Below are positions 19,441 through 27,210 of a stretch of 33,278 nucleotides of DNA, piece by piece. A program made the translations under genes and the position numbers. Where the stretch lies: the NCBI GenBank assembly GCA_009837205.1, contig VXTZ01000022.1, positions 134,560-167,837 of the forward strand, read 5' to 3'. This stretch comes from Candidatus Dadabacteria bacterium. GTDB taxonomy: Bacteria; Desulfobacterota_D; UBA1144; Nemesobacterales; Nemesobacteraceae. Every line of letters begins with the position of its first letter. Position 1 is the stretch's first letter. Under the pieces are notes generated by a model. It did not search any database. It worked only from the letters and a program-made list of their open reading frames with translations, and was not told the origin of the DNA.

Positions 19441-20079
19441 ATGAAAAGGGAGGAAGTTTTTGCCGCGGGGGGAACCGAAGCAGTCTCCGAGGTGCTGGAT
19501 TTCTGGTTCGGCGATCTGCGCGAGGGAGAGCTGCCGGATGAAGAGAAGCAGATGACTTGGTGGGCGAAGTCAGAGGAGTTTGACGATCTCGTAAGGCGGA
19601 GATTCGAGAAATATGTCCTGTTTGCCGAAAAAGGGGAACTTTCCCGCTGGCTCGAAACCCCCTTGGGCACAGTGGCGTTTATAGTCGTCGTCGATCAGTT
19701 TCCAAGGAACATCTACCGCGACACACCGGGAGCGTTTTCAACGGACTCGCTGGCTCTTCGCGCCTGTCTTCGGGGCATTGAGAAGGGATTTGACAGGGAC
19801 CTTCACCCGGCGCACAGGACATTTTTCTACCTGCCGCTTATGCACTCGGAGGACCTTGAGATCCAGGAGATGAGTGTTCTTAAGTACTCCGCTCTTGAAA
19901 ACGAATATGCCTCGCACCCGCAAATCAAGGAAACCCTTGCCTGTTCAACGGATTTTGCGGGACGGCACTTTGACATAATAAAGAGATTCGGAAGATATCC
20001 CCACAGAAACGCGGCTTTGGGAAGAGAATCAACCCCGGAAGAAACCGAGTTTCTAAAAGAGCCTGGAAGCTCTTTCTAA
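19441..20079 (+). CDS. DUF924 family protein
   Basis: This 212-residue protein belongs to DUF924, a conserved helical family with a TPR-like fold and unknown biochemical role. Typical signatures are VLDFWFGD near residues 17-24, MTWWAKSEEFDDLVRRRFE near 38-56, VVVDQFPRNIYRDTPGAFSTD near 84-104, HRTFFYLPLMHSED near 122-135, and the ending FGRYPHRNAALGRESTPEETEFL. The length is normal for the family. It is probably cytoplasmic, as no signal peptide or membrane segment is seen. I chose ATG 19441 because the upstream GTG at 19423 lies over a good -10 element. There is no Shine-Dalgarno sequence. It is divergent from nrdJ, and the next gene is 104 bases downstream. No function can be assigned. Confidence 0.88.
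   Translation: MKREEVFAAGGTEAVSEVLDFWFGDLREGELPDEEKQMTWWAKSEEFDDLVRRRFEKYVLFAEKGELSRWLETPLGTVAFIVVVDQFPRNIYRDTPGAFSTDSLALRACLRGIEKGFDRDLHPAHRTFFYLPLMHSEDLEIQEMSVLKYSALENEYASHPQIKETLACSTDFAGRHFDIIKRFGRYPHRNAALGRESTPEETEFLKEPGSSF
20056..20075 (+). terminator. Possible weak terminator at end of DUF924 gene
   Basis: AAAGAGC and GCTCTTT form a perfect 7-bp stem with a 6-base loop just before the DUF924 stop codon. The following bases (CTAATTCTTTCC) are T-rich but not a true T-tract, and a longer T-run comes only at 20094-20100. It may reduce read-through into mscS. Confidence 0.35.
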
Positions 20080-20183
20080 TTCTTTCCACTGACTTTTTTT
20101 GTTGTTTAAGGTTATTCAAGCGGGTATTTATATGATGGCCGCAGCGTAGGGCGGGTGTATTTTATATCAGGGAGAACGTTTGA

Positions 20184-21275
20184 TTGAATATCGAGGAAAT
20201 ATTTAGCCGGACTTACTTGGGCAATCCCGCCGAATCGTGGCTCTGGGCTCTGGGAGCGGCGATTGTTTTAGCCTTAGTTTTTAATTTCATCCTGAAAAGG
20301 TTCGTAAGGGGGTTTGCCAATCTTGCCGAGAAGACCGAGACAGATCTCGACGATCTGGTTTCAGCACTCTTAGAAAAAACCAGCATAGTGCTGATCATAA
20401 TTTTTTCGGTCTACGTGGCTACCTTCTTCCTTGACCTCACCCAGCAGGTAAGGGAATTCCGGAAAAGCGTAATAATTATCTGCCTTCTCGTTCAGGTCGG
20501 TTTATGGGGAAGCGGTTTCATTGATTATTACGTTTCGAAGAAACTCGCGAATATCGATGTCGGCGTCGGCGCCACCGTAACACACCTAAGAAGTCTCGGA
20601 TTTTTCGCGAAAGTAGTTCTCTGGGTGATTCTGGTAATTCTGACGATCGACAATCTGGGTTTTGACCCTACCACGATAATTGCGGGACTTGGAGTCGGGG
20701 GCATAGCCGTAGCGCTTGCTCTCCAGAACGTTCTCGGCGATGTGATAGCTTCGCTCTCCATTATTTTCGACAAGCCTTTTGAAGTCGGGGATTTCATAGT
20801 GGTAGACGATATAATGGGGGATGTCGAGCACATAGGGCTTAAGACCACGCGCCTCAGGAGCCTTTCCGGCGAGCAGCTTGTTTTATCGAATAACGATCTG
20901 CTTCAAAGCCGCATAAAAAACTACAAGAGGATGGACTCCCGCAGGATTGATTTTTCTTTAGGTGTCATTTACGAAACGTCCTACGATAATCTTGAGAAAA
21001 TCCCCGGGCTGATAAAAGATATAATAGAGTCGGAACAGAAAACGAGATTCGTCAGAGCGCATTTCAGCAGTTACGGTGATTTTTCCCTTAACTACGACAT
21101 AGTCTACTTTGTCCTTAGTCCTTTATTTGATGATTATATGGATATACAGCAGAGAATTAACCTAAAGATATTTAAAAGGTTCTCCGATGAGGGAATAGAG
21201 TTTGCCTATCCCACACGCAAGATCTTTCTTGATTCGGTAGAAGCTGCGTCGACCGGCGCAGGGGCGGGAGACTGA
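20184..21275 (+). CDS. mscS: MscS-family mechanosensitive ion channel
   Basis: This 363-residue inner-membrane protein has the MscS channel core. Four or so hydrophobic segments come first (about residues 18-38, 66-88, 96-117 and 139-160). The pore helix and beta domain follow: IIAGLGVGGIAVALALQNVLGDVIASLSIIFDKPFEVGDFI (about 169-209), whose glycine/alanine packing is diagnostic. The C-terminal part is the cytoplasmic cage. It opens under membrane tension to release solutes during hypo-osmotic shock. The start is TTG at 20184 with AGGGAGA near 20169-20175. It precedes argH by one base, so the two are probably coupled, although no metabolic link is evident. The gene symbol names the family; the paralogue is uncertain. 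Confidence 0.92.
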   Translation: MNIEEIFSRTYLGNPAESWLWALGAAIVLALVFNFILKRFVRGFANLAEKTETDLDDLVSALLEKTSIVLIIIFSVYVATFFLDLTQQVREFRKSVIIICLLVQVGLWGSGFIDYYVSKKLANIDVGVGATVTHLRSLGFFAKVVLWVILVILTIDNLGFDPTTIIAGLGVGGIAVALALQNVLGDVIASLSIIFDKPFEVGDFIVVDDIMGDVEHIGLKTTRLRSLSGEQLVLSNNDLLQSRIKNYKRMDSRRIDFSLGVIYETSYDNLEKIPGLIKDIIESEQKTRFVRAHFSSYGDFSLNYDIVYFVLSPLFDDYMDIQQRINLKIFKRFSDEGIEFAYPTRKIFLDSVEAASTGAGAGD

Positions 21276-21276
21276 A

Positions 21277-22662
21277 TTGGCCAAAAAAGCGTGGGGAGGT
21301 CGCTTTGCTTCCCAGACACACAATATCGCCGAGAAGTTCTCGGAATCGGTAAGTTTCGACAGGCGTCTTTACAAAGAAGACATAAGGGGGAGTATCGCCC
21401 ACGTGAAAATGCTTCGCGAGACCGGGATTATTTCTCGTAAAGATGCATCCCGAATAACCAAAGGCCTGCGGGAGATCGAAAAGGAAATAGACCGCGGGGA
21501 GTTTGCTTTCAGCGAGAGCTACGAGGATATCCATCTCAACATAGAGAAGAGGCTTATCGAGAAAACGGGGTCTTCGGGTGCCATGGTACACACCGCCAGG
21601 AGCAGGAACGACCAAGTTCTAACCGACACGAGGCTTTACCTGAGGGGGGAGACAGAAGAGATAATTTCACTTGTGTGCGCCTTGGCGGAGCAGTTCGTTG
21701 AACTTTCCGCAAAGAATCTGGGGGTGATTGTTCCTCTCTACACCCACATGCAGCGTGCGCAGCCGGTGCTTCTATCCCACCATCTTCTGGCTTACTACGA
21801 AATGCTAAAGCGCGACCGCGAGAGGTTTATTAACTGCCTTGCCAGGGTGAATGTGAGCCCGCTTGGAAGCTGTGCCGGGGCGGGAACCTCGTTTCCGATA
21901 GACAGGGAGATGACCGCCGAGGGTCTGGGGTTTAAATCGGTTTCCAGAAACAGCATTGATTCTGTAAGCGACCGTGATTTCTGCGCGGAGTTCGTATTCT
22001 GCTGCTCGATTCTGATGATGCACCTGAGCAGGCTTTCCGAGGAACTTGTTTTGTGGAGCGCAAAGGAGTTTGACTTCGTTGACCTCGGGGACGGGTTCAC
22101 CACGGGGTCTAGCATAATGCCCCAGAAAAAAAATCCAGACATGTCGGAGCTCACCCGGGGAAAAACCGCCAGGGTCTACGGAAACCTGAGTGCATTTCTG
22201 ACTTTGATGAAAGGACTTCCGCTTTCCTACAACAGGGACATGCAGGAGGACAAAGAGCCTCTTTTCGATACGGTTGACACGGTAAAGCTTTGCCTTCAGG
22301 TTAATGTCGAAATGCTGAAGACGCTTGAATTCAAGGAAGAAAACATGAAGAAGGCCCTTCAGGGAGGCTTCGTTACCGCGACCGACGTGGCGGACTATCT
22401 GGCCCGCAAGGGTGTCCCGTTCCGTTCGGCCCACGAAACCGTGGGGAAGATAGTTTCTTACGCCGAGCGGGGGGGAAAGGAGCTTTCAGATCTTAAGCTC
22501 TCCGAATTCCGCAGGTTTTCCAAAAAAATCGACGAGGACATTTTTCAGGTGATAACATTCTCGGGTTCCGTTGAGAGCAGGAATTCCCTAGGCGGCACTT
22601 CAACCTCGAACGTGAGAAAAGAGATAGCAAACGCCAGAAGGTTCCTCAAAAGATGCATGTAG
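21277..22662 (+). CDS. argH: Argininosuccinate lyase
   Basis: This 461-residue enzyme splits argininosuccinate into arginine and fumarate, the final step of arginine synthesis. The family motifs are complete: KAWGGRFASQTHNIAEKFSESV at the start, HTARSRNDQVLTDTRLYLR near residues 107-125, THMQRAQPVLLSHHLLAY near 155-172, and the superfamily signature GSSIMPQKKNPD at about 277-288. The start is TTG at 21277, one base after the mscS stop (TGA), with a G-rich Shine-Dalgarno region (GGGGCGGGAG, 21261-21270). No other arginine genes are in the window. Confidence 0.97.
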   Translation: MAKKAWGGRFASQTHNIAEKFSESVSFDRRLYKEDIRGSIAHVKMLRETGIISRKDASRITKGLREIEKEIDRGEFAFSESYEDIHLNIEKRLIEKTGSSGAMVHTARSRNDQVLTDTRLYLRGETEEIISLVCALAEQFVELSAKNLGVIVPLYTHMQRAQPVLLSHHLLAYYEMLKRDRERFINCLARVNVSPLGSCAGAGTSFPIDREMTAEGLGFKSVSRNSIDSVSDRDFCAEFVFCCSILMMHLSRLSEELVLWSAKEFDFVDLGDGFTTGSSIMPQKKNPDMSELTRGKTARVYGNLSAFLTLMKGLPLSYNRDMQEDKEPLFDTVDTVKLCLQVNVEMLKTLEFKEENMKKALQGGFVTATDVADYLARKGVPFRSAHETVGKIVSYAERGGKELSDLKLSEFRRFSKKIDEDIFQVITFSGSVESRNSLGGTSTSNVRKEIANARRFLKRCM

Positions 22663-22713
22663 CCGTTTTTCCGGAAGAGTCGGCAATGATTTTCATCCTG
22701 TTTGCGGTGCGCC

Positions 22714-23355
22714 ATGGGTTTTAAGCTTGGGGGACTTTACGTGATTACCGACGAGGGGCTGATTCCGCGCGGTTCTTTCTGCGAAACAGTTGAGAAATCG
22801 TTAGTGGGGGGAGCTGACATCGTTCAGTTAAGGGATAAAACTTCTCCGCGCTCGGAAGTCGTCGCCTTGGGCAGGGAACTTCTCGGTATTACGAAGAGAT
22901 ACGGCGTGCCACTTATAATAAATGACTCCCCGGAACTCATGATGGAAATAAAGGCCGACGGAGTGCATCTGGGCGAGGACGACCCGAACATAATACCCAC
23001 GAGAAAGAAACTGGGTAACGGCGCTATCATAGGCGTTTCCTGTTACGGTTCTCTTCCAAGAGGTATACACGCCGAGAGAATGGGTGCCAATTACGTTGTT
23101 TTCGGAACTCCTTGGGCCACTCCGACAAAACCCGGCAGAATCCCCACCCCTTTTGAGACTCTAATCGAGGCAAAAACCGCTATCACGGGGATTCCAATAT
23201 TTGCCATAGGGGGAATATTCTCCCATAATGCGGCACAGGTACTTGCTACCGGGGTGGACGGCGCAGCCGTCATAACGAGTGTTTTTGGATCAGATGACCC
23301 GGAGGGTGCTTCGAGGGATCTTCGCTCTGTTCTTAAGGATCACCCGGTCGTGTGA
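22714..23355 (+). CDS. thiE: Thiamine-phosphate synthase (ThiE-like)
   Basis: This 213-residue TIM-barrel protein resembles thiamine-phosphate synthase, which joins the pyrimidine and thiazole halves of thiamine. Motifs in order are GLYVITDE, ADIVQLRDKTSPRSEV, LIINDSPELMMEIKADGVHLGEDD, GVSCYG, the variant VVFGTPWATPTKPG and IFAIGGI. The usual phosphate-loop and VQLR-K residues are present. The middle motif (HLGEDD) and the FGT loop differ slightly from canonical ThiE, so a TenI-like relative is possible. I chose ATG 22714; an upstream TTG at 22702 is in frame but no better supported. It is 51 bases after argH. No TPP riboswitch precedes it. Confidence 0.83.
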   Translation: MGFKLGGLYVITDEGLIPRGSFCETVEKSLVGGADIVQLRDKTSPRSEVVALGRELLGITKRYGVPLIINDSPELMMEIKADGVHLGEDDPNIIPTRKKLGNGAIIGVSCYGSLPRGIHAERMGANYVVFGTPWATPTKPGRIPTPFETLIEAKTAITGIPIFAIGGIFSHNAAQVLATGVDGAAVITSVFGSDDPEGASRDLRSVLKDHPVV

Positions 23356-23370
23356 CCATGCGGGGAAACC

Positions 23371-24186
23371 CTATTCGGGCTTTGAGCATATGACGAGATG
23401 ATTTGAGGCTCTTCCCTCGTCAACCAGTCCCAGATACGTATCGAAATACTCAATGTGATAGCGGGTGTTTTCCTCGCCCTGCTCTTCGGCAATCACGGCG
23501 GAATGCTTTTTGTAAGCGTCTCCCCAGTTTTTAACCTGAACCCGGAAATCTGCCACGTACTCGGTTATTTCCTCGATACGAAATCCGGCCGATTCAAGCT
23601 TTCCCCTGTAACTTTCAAGCGAATCGTAATATTGCGGGAGAAGATAGCCTCTCGCCATTTTCTGCTTTGTTTCCTCGTCACCGGATATCTCGAAGGTGCC
23701 GCTTAGAAACGCCCACGTTCCGGAAGGCTTAAGTACCCTGAGAATTTCCTTGAAAAGTCCCGTCTTGTCAGAAAACACGTTCATCACGTTAAGACTTATT
23801 GCCAGGTCAAACGTGTTTTCGGTAAACGGCATTTCCATTGCGTCGCCCAGATGAAATTCTGTTTGTTCCTCAAGCCCGGAGTTTTTCGCGAGTTTTCCTG
23901 ATACGTCGACTCCCACTTCGTTAATTTCTATTCCGGATACCCTGCATCCGGTCCTGTCGGCTATGTATATCGCGGGACCGCCCGCTCCGCTTCCCACGTC
24001 AAGAACATGCGTTGTTTTCTCTATGCCGAGCCTGGGGATCAGCTGGTCAAGATAACGGGGAGTAATGAAGGACTGCTGTCCTATGTCGTCCTCTATTCCC
24101 CAGATGGATTCTCTTATGAGCCTGTTTGCGGGGCTGTCGAGCTGGTGAAGCTCGGAATAATCTACTCCTATCCGTTTTTCGTTCAT
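23371..24186 (-). CDS. Class I SAM-dependent methyltransferase
   Basis: This 271-residue protein is a Rossmann-fold methyltransferase of the methyltransferase-11 type. Motif I, VLDVGSGAGG, lies at residues 61-70. The ribose-binding acidic residue is E87 in GIEIN, motif II is LGDAMEMPF with the family FDLAISLNVMN, and VLKPSGTWAF follows. The N-terminal region and the long C-terminal segment (YYDSLESYRGKLESAGF onward) recall small-molecule N-methyltransferases acting on glycine derivatives or phosphoethanolamine. The substrate is not determined by sequence alone. A GGAGG lies about 13 bases before the ATG, rather far. It is convergent with thiE (15-base gap). Confidence 0.85.
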   Translation of the reverse strand: MNEKRIGVDYSELHQLDSPANRLIRESIWGIEDDIGQQSFITPRYLDQLIPRLGIEKTTHVLDVGSGAGGPAIYIADRTGCRVSGIEINEVGVDVSGKLAKNSGLEEQTEFHLGDAMEMPFTENTFDLAISLNVMNVFSDKTGLFKEILRVLKPSGTWAFLSGTFEISGDEETKQKMARGYLLPQYYDSLESYRGKLESAGFRIEEITEYVADFRVQVKNWGDAYKKHSAVIAEEQGEENTRYHIEYFDTYLGLVDEGRASNHLVICSKPE

Positions 24187-24429
24187 CTGCAGTATGGTGC
24201 CTCCGATTGAATTTTAGGGAATTTTCGTAATTGAATCTACACTCTAATTGGCTAAACGCAATAAACGGTCCTTGAGCAGAGTGTCATTTGCTGCTAGGTG
24301 CGCAATGGAACTGAATTTCTGAGATGTTGCGACGTGTTTCGGCCGGACCGGCATCTCATCATTAACGGCGGAGAACTCTCTTTAGGAGGGCACAGAAAAA
24401 AATTTTCGGAATTGACCGACGACGGGGTG
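24187..24429. other. Non-coding stretch between methyltransferase and porin
   Basis: I see no coding frame in this stretch, part of a 355-base gap (24187-24541). It holds the inverted repeat at 24320-24358, and the porin terminator follows at 24430-24485. The methyltransferase promoter should lie here on the minus strand, but I could not pick a convincing hexamer pair. Confidence 0.5.
24320..24358. repeat. Hairpin-forming inverted repeat
   Basis: TGAGATG (24320-24326) pairs with CATCTCA (24352-24358), and two G-T wobbles and a G-C extend the stem to about ten pairs. The loop is G+C-rich and itself contains GGCCGGACCGGC. No T-tract follows on either strand, so it is not an intrinsic terminator. 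It may be a structured RNA element or binding site. Confidence 0.4.
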
Positions 24430-24485
24430 AAAAAAAAGAGGAGGTACTAAAGAGAACCTTTCGGATCCCCTTCAAATACCTCCTC
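24430..24485 (-). terminator. Intrinsic terminator of the porin gene
   Basis: On the minus strand, GAGGAGGTA (24477-24485) and TACCTCCTC (24438-24446) form a perfect 9-bp stem followed at once by eight T residues (24430-24437). The 30-base loop is long for a terminator but may hold smaller stems. It lies about 55 bases after the porin stop. Confidence 0.8.
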
Positions 24486-24541
24486 AATTAAACTGATCAA
24501 AACGCTAAAGATTCTAAAACAGCAAACCCAAGTCCGACAGA

Positions 24542-25642
24542 CTAGAATATCTGAACGTCAAAGTCATAACGGAAACCGAGGCTTAAAGTATTTACGTCAT
24601 CGCCCCCATCCTCGTCAGCTAATACCCATTCGGCAAAGACGTCTAAGGCGGGATGTACCTCTTTAATCAAAGTAACGTTATAGATCATCCTTTCGCTTCC
24701 GTCGTCTGGGTCGGACATGAAAAAGCCCGCGAGCAATTTAACGCTACCAAAAGTGTAGGCGGAGGCTATGTCGAGAGTAAAGGGGTTCATTTCAGTGCCG
24801 TCATCGTAATTGTCCGTTATGTACTGGTAAGTAACGGCGAGGTACAGGTTCTCGATTACATTCAGGCTGCCGCCGACACCGAAGAAATTCCTCTCAACGT
24901 TGTCATCGTCCCTGTTCTGCCGCAAGTAGGATGCGCCGATGTAAATCGGGCCAGAACTGAAGCCCGCGCCGATCGAAGCTGCGTCAACGCTGTCGGCATT
25001 AGAGGCGGAGGCATCGGAGCCATAGTAAGCATCGTTCTCGACCTCACCATCTACCTGCATGCCTGCGTTTACTTTTAAACCCGCAATACTGTGTGAGTAT
25101 GTTACCAGATTGCTGCTCCGGAAAGGACCCTGATGATCATATCCGAAGGGGCTTCCGCGATGGTAAAAAATGTCGGTTACTTCTGCTACAGTGTTAAAAT
25201 AGGGGTCCCACTGCTTACCGATAGCTACCATTCCCAGGTCATCGCTTTTAATACCCACGTAAGCCTGGCGCGCGTCGCCGAAATTGCCGTTTTGCTCAAT
25301 ATCAACGTCCCACTCCCCGTGCAACACTGCGGACAGACCTTCGGTTATCTGCGTGGTGGCTTTGAGGCCGACTCGTGAAAGCGCGTCGGTGATGTCGGCT
25401 GAGCTCCCGTCACTGTTTTCATAGGTAAGCCTCGGCCAGAACCTGCCGTAGATTGAAACATCGGTATCCTTAACCAGTGCTTCCCCAGGCATTGCCTCTT
25501 CGGCCATCGGTTCCTCAGCCATTGCTTCTTCGGCTATCGGTTCCTCGGCCTCTCCCCCGCCTGCAAATGCTGAAAGCGGTACTGCCAACATCCCGGATGC
25601 CAGCAGACAAATCATTAAAACCCTTTTGATAAAGTAATTCAT
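24542..25642 (-). CDS. Outer-membrane porin with repeat-rich N-terminal linker
   Basis: This 366-residue protein looks like a general Gram-negative trimeric porin. A clear signal peptide (residues 1-27, ending LSAFA) is followed by an acidic, alanine-rich linker with two 10-residue repeats (about 33-52). The barrel begins at DVSIYGRFWPRLTYE and shows alternating beta strands with aromatic girdles, e.g. SAVLHGEWDVDIEQNG, QAYVGIKSDDLGMVAIGKQ and LYLAVTYQYITDNYDD. It ends in LGFRYDFDVQIF, with the terminal Phe needed by the BAM machinery. The charged loop between about 205 and 222 is rich in Asp and Ser. A perfect AGGAGGAG precedes the ATG, fitting high expression, and a strong terminator follows. 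It stands alone. The substrate is unknown. Confidence 0.88.
   Translation of the reverse strand: MNYFIKRVLMICLLASGMLAVPLSAFAGGGEAEEPIAEEAMAEEPMAEEAMPGEALVKDTDVSIYGRFWPRLTYENSDGSSADITDALSRVGLKATTQITEGLSAVLHGEWDVDIEQNGNFGDARQAYVGIKSDDLGMVAIGKQWDPYFNTVAEVTDIFYHRGSPFGYDHQGPFRSSNLVTYSHSIAGLKVNAGMQVDGEVENDAYYGSDASASNADSVDAASIGAGFSSGPIYIGASYLRQNRDDDNVERNFFGVGGSLNVIENLYLAVTYQYITDNYDDGTEMNPFTLDIASAYTFGSVKLLAGFFMSDPDDGSERMIYNVTLIKEVHPALDVFAEWVLADEDGGDDVNTLSLGFRYDFDVQIF
25487..25546 (-). repeat. Two 30-bp tandem units in porin gene
   Basis: The DNA coding for residues 33-52 of the porin consists of two near-identical 30-base units, giving EEPIAEEAMA and EEPMAEEAMP. Differences are mostly at third codon positions. 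Slippage could change the copy number without breaking the frame. Confidence 0.75.
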
Positions 25643-26126
25643 TTTTCTCCTCCTTTTATCATAAGGTGCAATATATTCACTCAGTTAAAAATCTATTATG
25701 TCCAACTCTTCAAGGCGAAACAATGCAGATGGCTTTGAAAACCATCTGGGGGCAACAGCAATAAATCTGTTTAGGCTCGGTACTGCAATCGACCCATATA
25801 ATTGCCGTTGACGACTCGATGCAATCATAACAGCATCCCGTTCGTCTTTATTAAGTAATAGGTTCATCTGATATATCGATTTCTATTCTATCATAAATAG
25901 CAGATGTTTTTAAAGGGATTTTTCGAAGCAAGCCGTCAAAACCAGAATATCGGGGATTTTAACATTATGGTTTGATCTTCATGTTTTCAGGCGTCCGGTT
26001 ATGTTGAAGACTCTGAAACTTTTCTGGTTAAGGAAGTCGAATCATGACGTCTAAAAATCAGTTCAAGTAAAACCCAGAACCGGATTCCGAAAAACTTCTG
26101 CATTTATATTCCGCGGGAAATATGGG
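25643..26126. other. 484-bp gene-poor region upstream of the porin
   Basis: Nothing here can be assigned with confidence. It must contain the porin promoter (minus strand); candidate -10 sequences such as TATATT occur near 25674-25679, but no good -35 is seen. A 60-codon frame on the minus strand (25685-25867) lacks family resemblance and a ribosome-binding site, and I do not call it a gene. A 7-bp inverted repeat (CAGATGG 25726-25732, CCATCTG 25742-25748) falls inside it. The rest (25868-26126) is AT-rich, with no visible terminator for the gene ending at 26127. Confidence 0.5.
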
Positions 26127-27194
26127 CTAATCATCAAACTTAAGAAGGGTTCCTTTCCTTTTTAGCTGGGTTTTTTCCGAAAGAGCATGAGAGACGATGG
26201 GAAGAGCTATGGTGGCGTCGCAGTAGCACTGAACCAAGCTGCCTTCGGGATTTTCCTTTCCCCAGGAAACCGCCTCTTCGAACGTGCACCCCGAAAGTCC
26301 CCCCCATTGGGGAGAATCGGTCGTGATCTGGATTGCGTATCTATGAGGATAGTAGGTTTCCTGCTCCCCGGTTCCCTTGCGGTTAAGCCCAAGCGCTCTT
26401 CCTGGAATCTTCCTGTCTTCGTAAAGAAGGTCGCCCGTGACGGCAAAGAGCTGAATAAAGTCTTTCGGAACCCCGCCACCTATGTAAACCACTCCCGTGT
26501 CAACCACGCTCTCGCCCATTCCCATAAACTCTACGTAGTCCTGTATGGCGTCGATCGTGAGATGATGTCCCTTGCTTTCGGCTATGAGCGCCGCGTCTCC
26601 GTAAGGGCTGTCCGCTATGGCGGGGCAGAAGACCGGAACTTCGTTTCTGGCGGCCGTGGCTACGATGCAGTTTATGTTTTTCTTGTCGAGCCACTGTCCG
26701 CATCTTTTTAGGAATTCTCTTGAGGAATAGCTTCGGGATTTGTCAAGAGTCATTATGAATTCGGCTAAAAGTTCGGTCATCTCAAGGTAGTCGGGCTCGG
26801 TTCCGTAAACGTCGTAGTAGCGGTTTATCCCCTCGGAGAAAAGCTTTGAGTCGTCTTCGTTAGGAGTTCCCTGCCAGTACGAAAAACCCATCGCTTCCAC
26901 TATGTCCTCGGAGATATTCGCGCCCGTGGGTATCAGAACGTCAATATACTTGTTTTCGATTAGCCAGTTTATTACTTTCCACTGTCCGGTTGTTGAAAGG
27001 GAGCCCGCGTATCCGAAAAAGATGGTGAGATTCTCAGCTTCCACCATCTTGCAGAGAACGTCCACTACCCTGCCCAGATTTCTACCCTGAAATCCCGTCT
27101 GCGCCATCTCCTCGAGCAGTCTTGAGATCGGCTTCTCGGGAGAAACCTCTATCGCTTTTACTTTTTCCCCAAGATAGCCTGATTCTTCCTTCAC
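26127..27194 (-). CDS. Deoxyhypusine-synthase-like protein
   Basis: This 355-residue protein is a bacterial member of the deoxyhypusine synthase family, NAD-dependent enzymes that transfer an aminobutyl group from spermidine. The catalytic lysine of the eukaryotic enzyme, which forms the enzyme-imine intermediate, is kept as K313 in FEEAVSWGKEN. FFGYAGSLSTTGQW, IPTGANISED, CPAIADSPYGDAAL and VYIGGGVPKDFI also fit the NAD and spermidine sites. Bacteria lack eIF5A, so the product is not hypusine; some bacterial homologues have been reported to make homospermidine, so a polyamine role is the best guess. The start is GTG at 27194 with AAGGAGA nearby. It follows leuS by 16 bases and is probably cotranscribed. 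Confidence 0.88.
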   Translation of the reverse strand: MKEESGYLGEKVKAIEVSPEKPISRLLEEMAQTGFQGRNLGRVVDVLCKMVEAENLTIFFGYAGSLSTTGQWKVINWLIENKYIDVLIPTGANISEDIVEAMGFSYWQGTPNEDDSKLFSEGINRYYDVYGTEPDYLEMTELLAEFIMTLDKSRSYSSREFLKRCGQWLDKKNINCIVATAARNEVPVFCPAIADSPYGDAALIAESKGHHLTIDAIQDYVEFMGMGESVVDTGVVYIGGGVPKDFIQLFAVTGDLLYEDRKIPGRALGLNRKGTGEQETYYPHRYAIQITTDSPQWGGLSGCTFEEAVSWGKENPEGSLVQCYCDATIALPIVSHALSEKTQLKRKGTLLKFDD

Positions 27195-27210
27195 GTTCTT
27201 TTTCTCCTTG

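Noticed and set aside
22663-22713. TPP riboswitch before thiE
   Set aside because: The gap is only about 50 bases, too short for a THI element, and no conserved motif is present.
25685-25867. 60-codon frame on the minus strand upstream of the porin
   Set aside because: There is no recognisable family, no ribosome-binding site and an internal inverted repeat. It is kept only as part of the unexplained gap.
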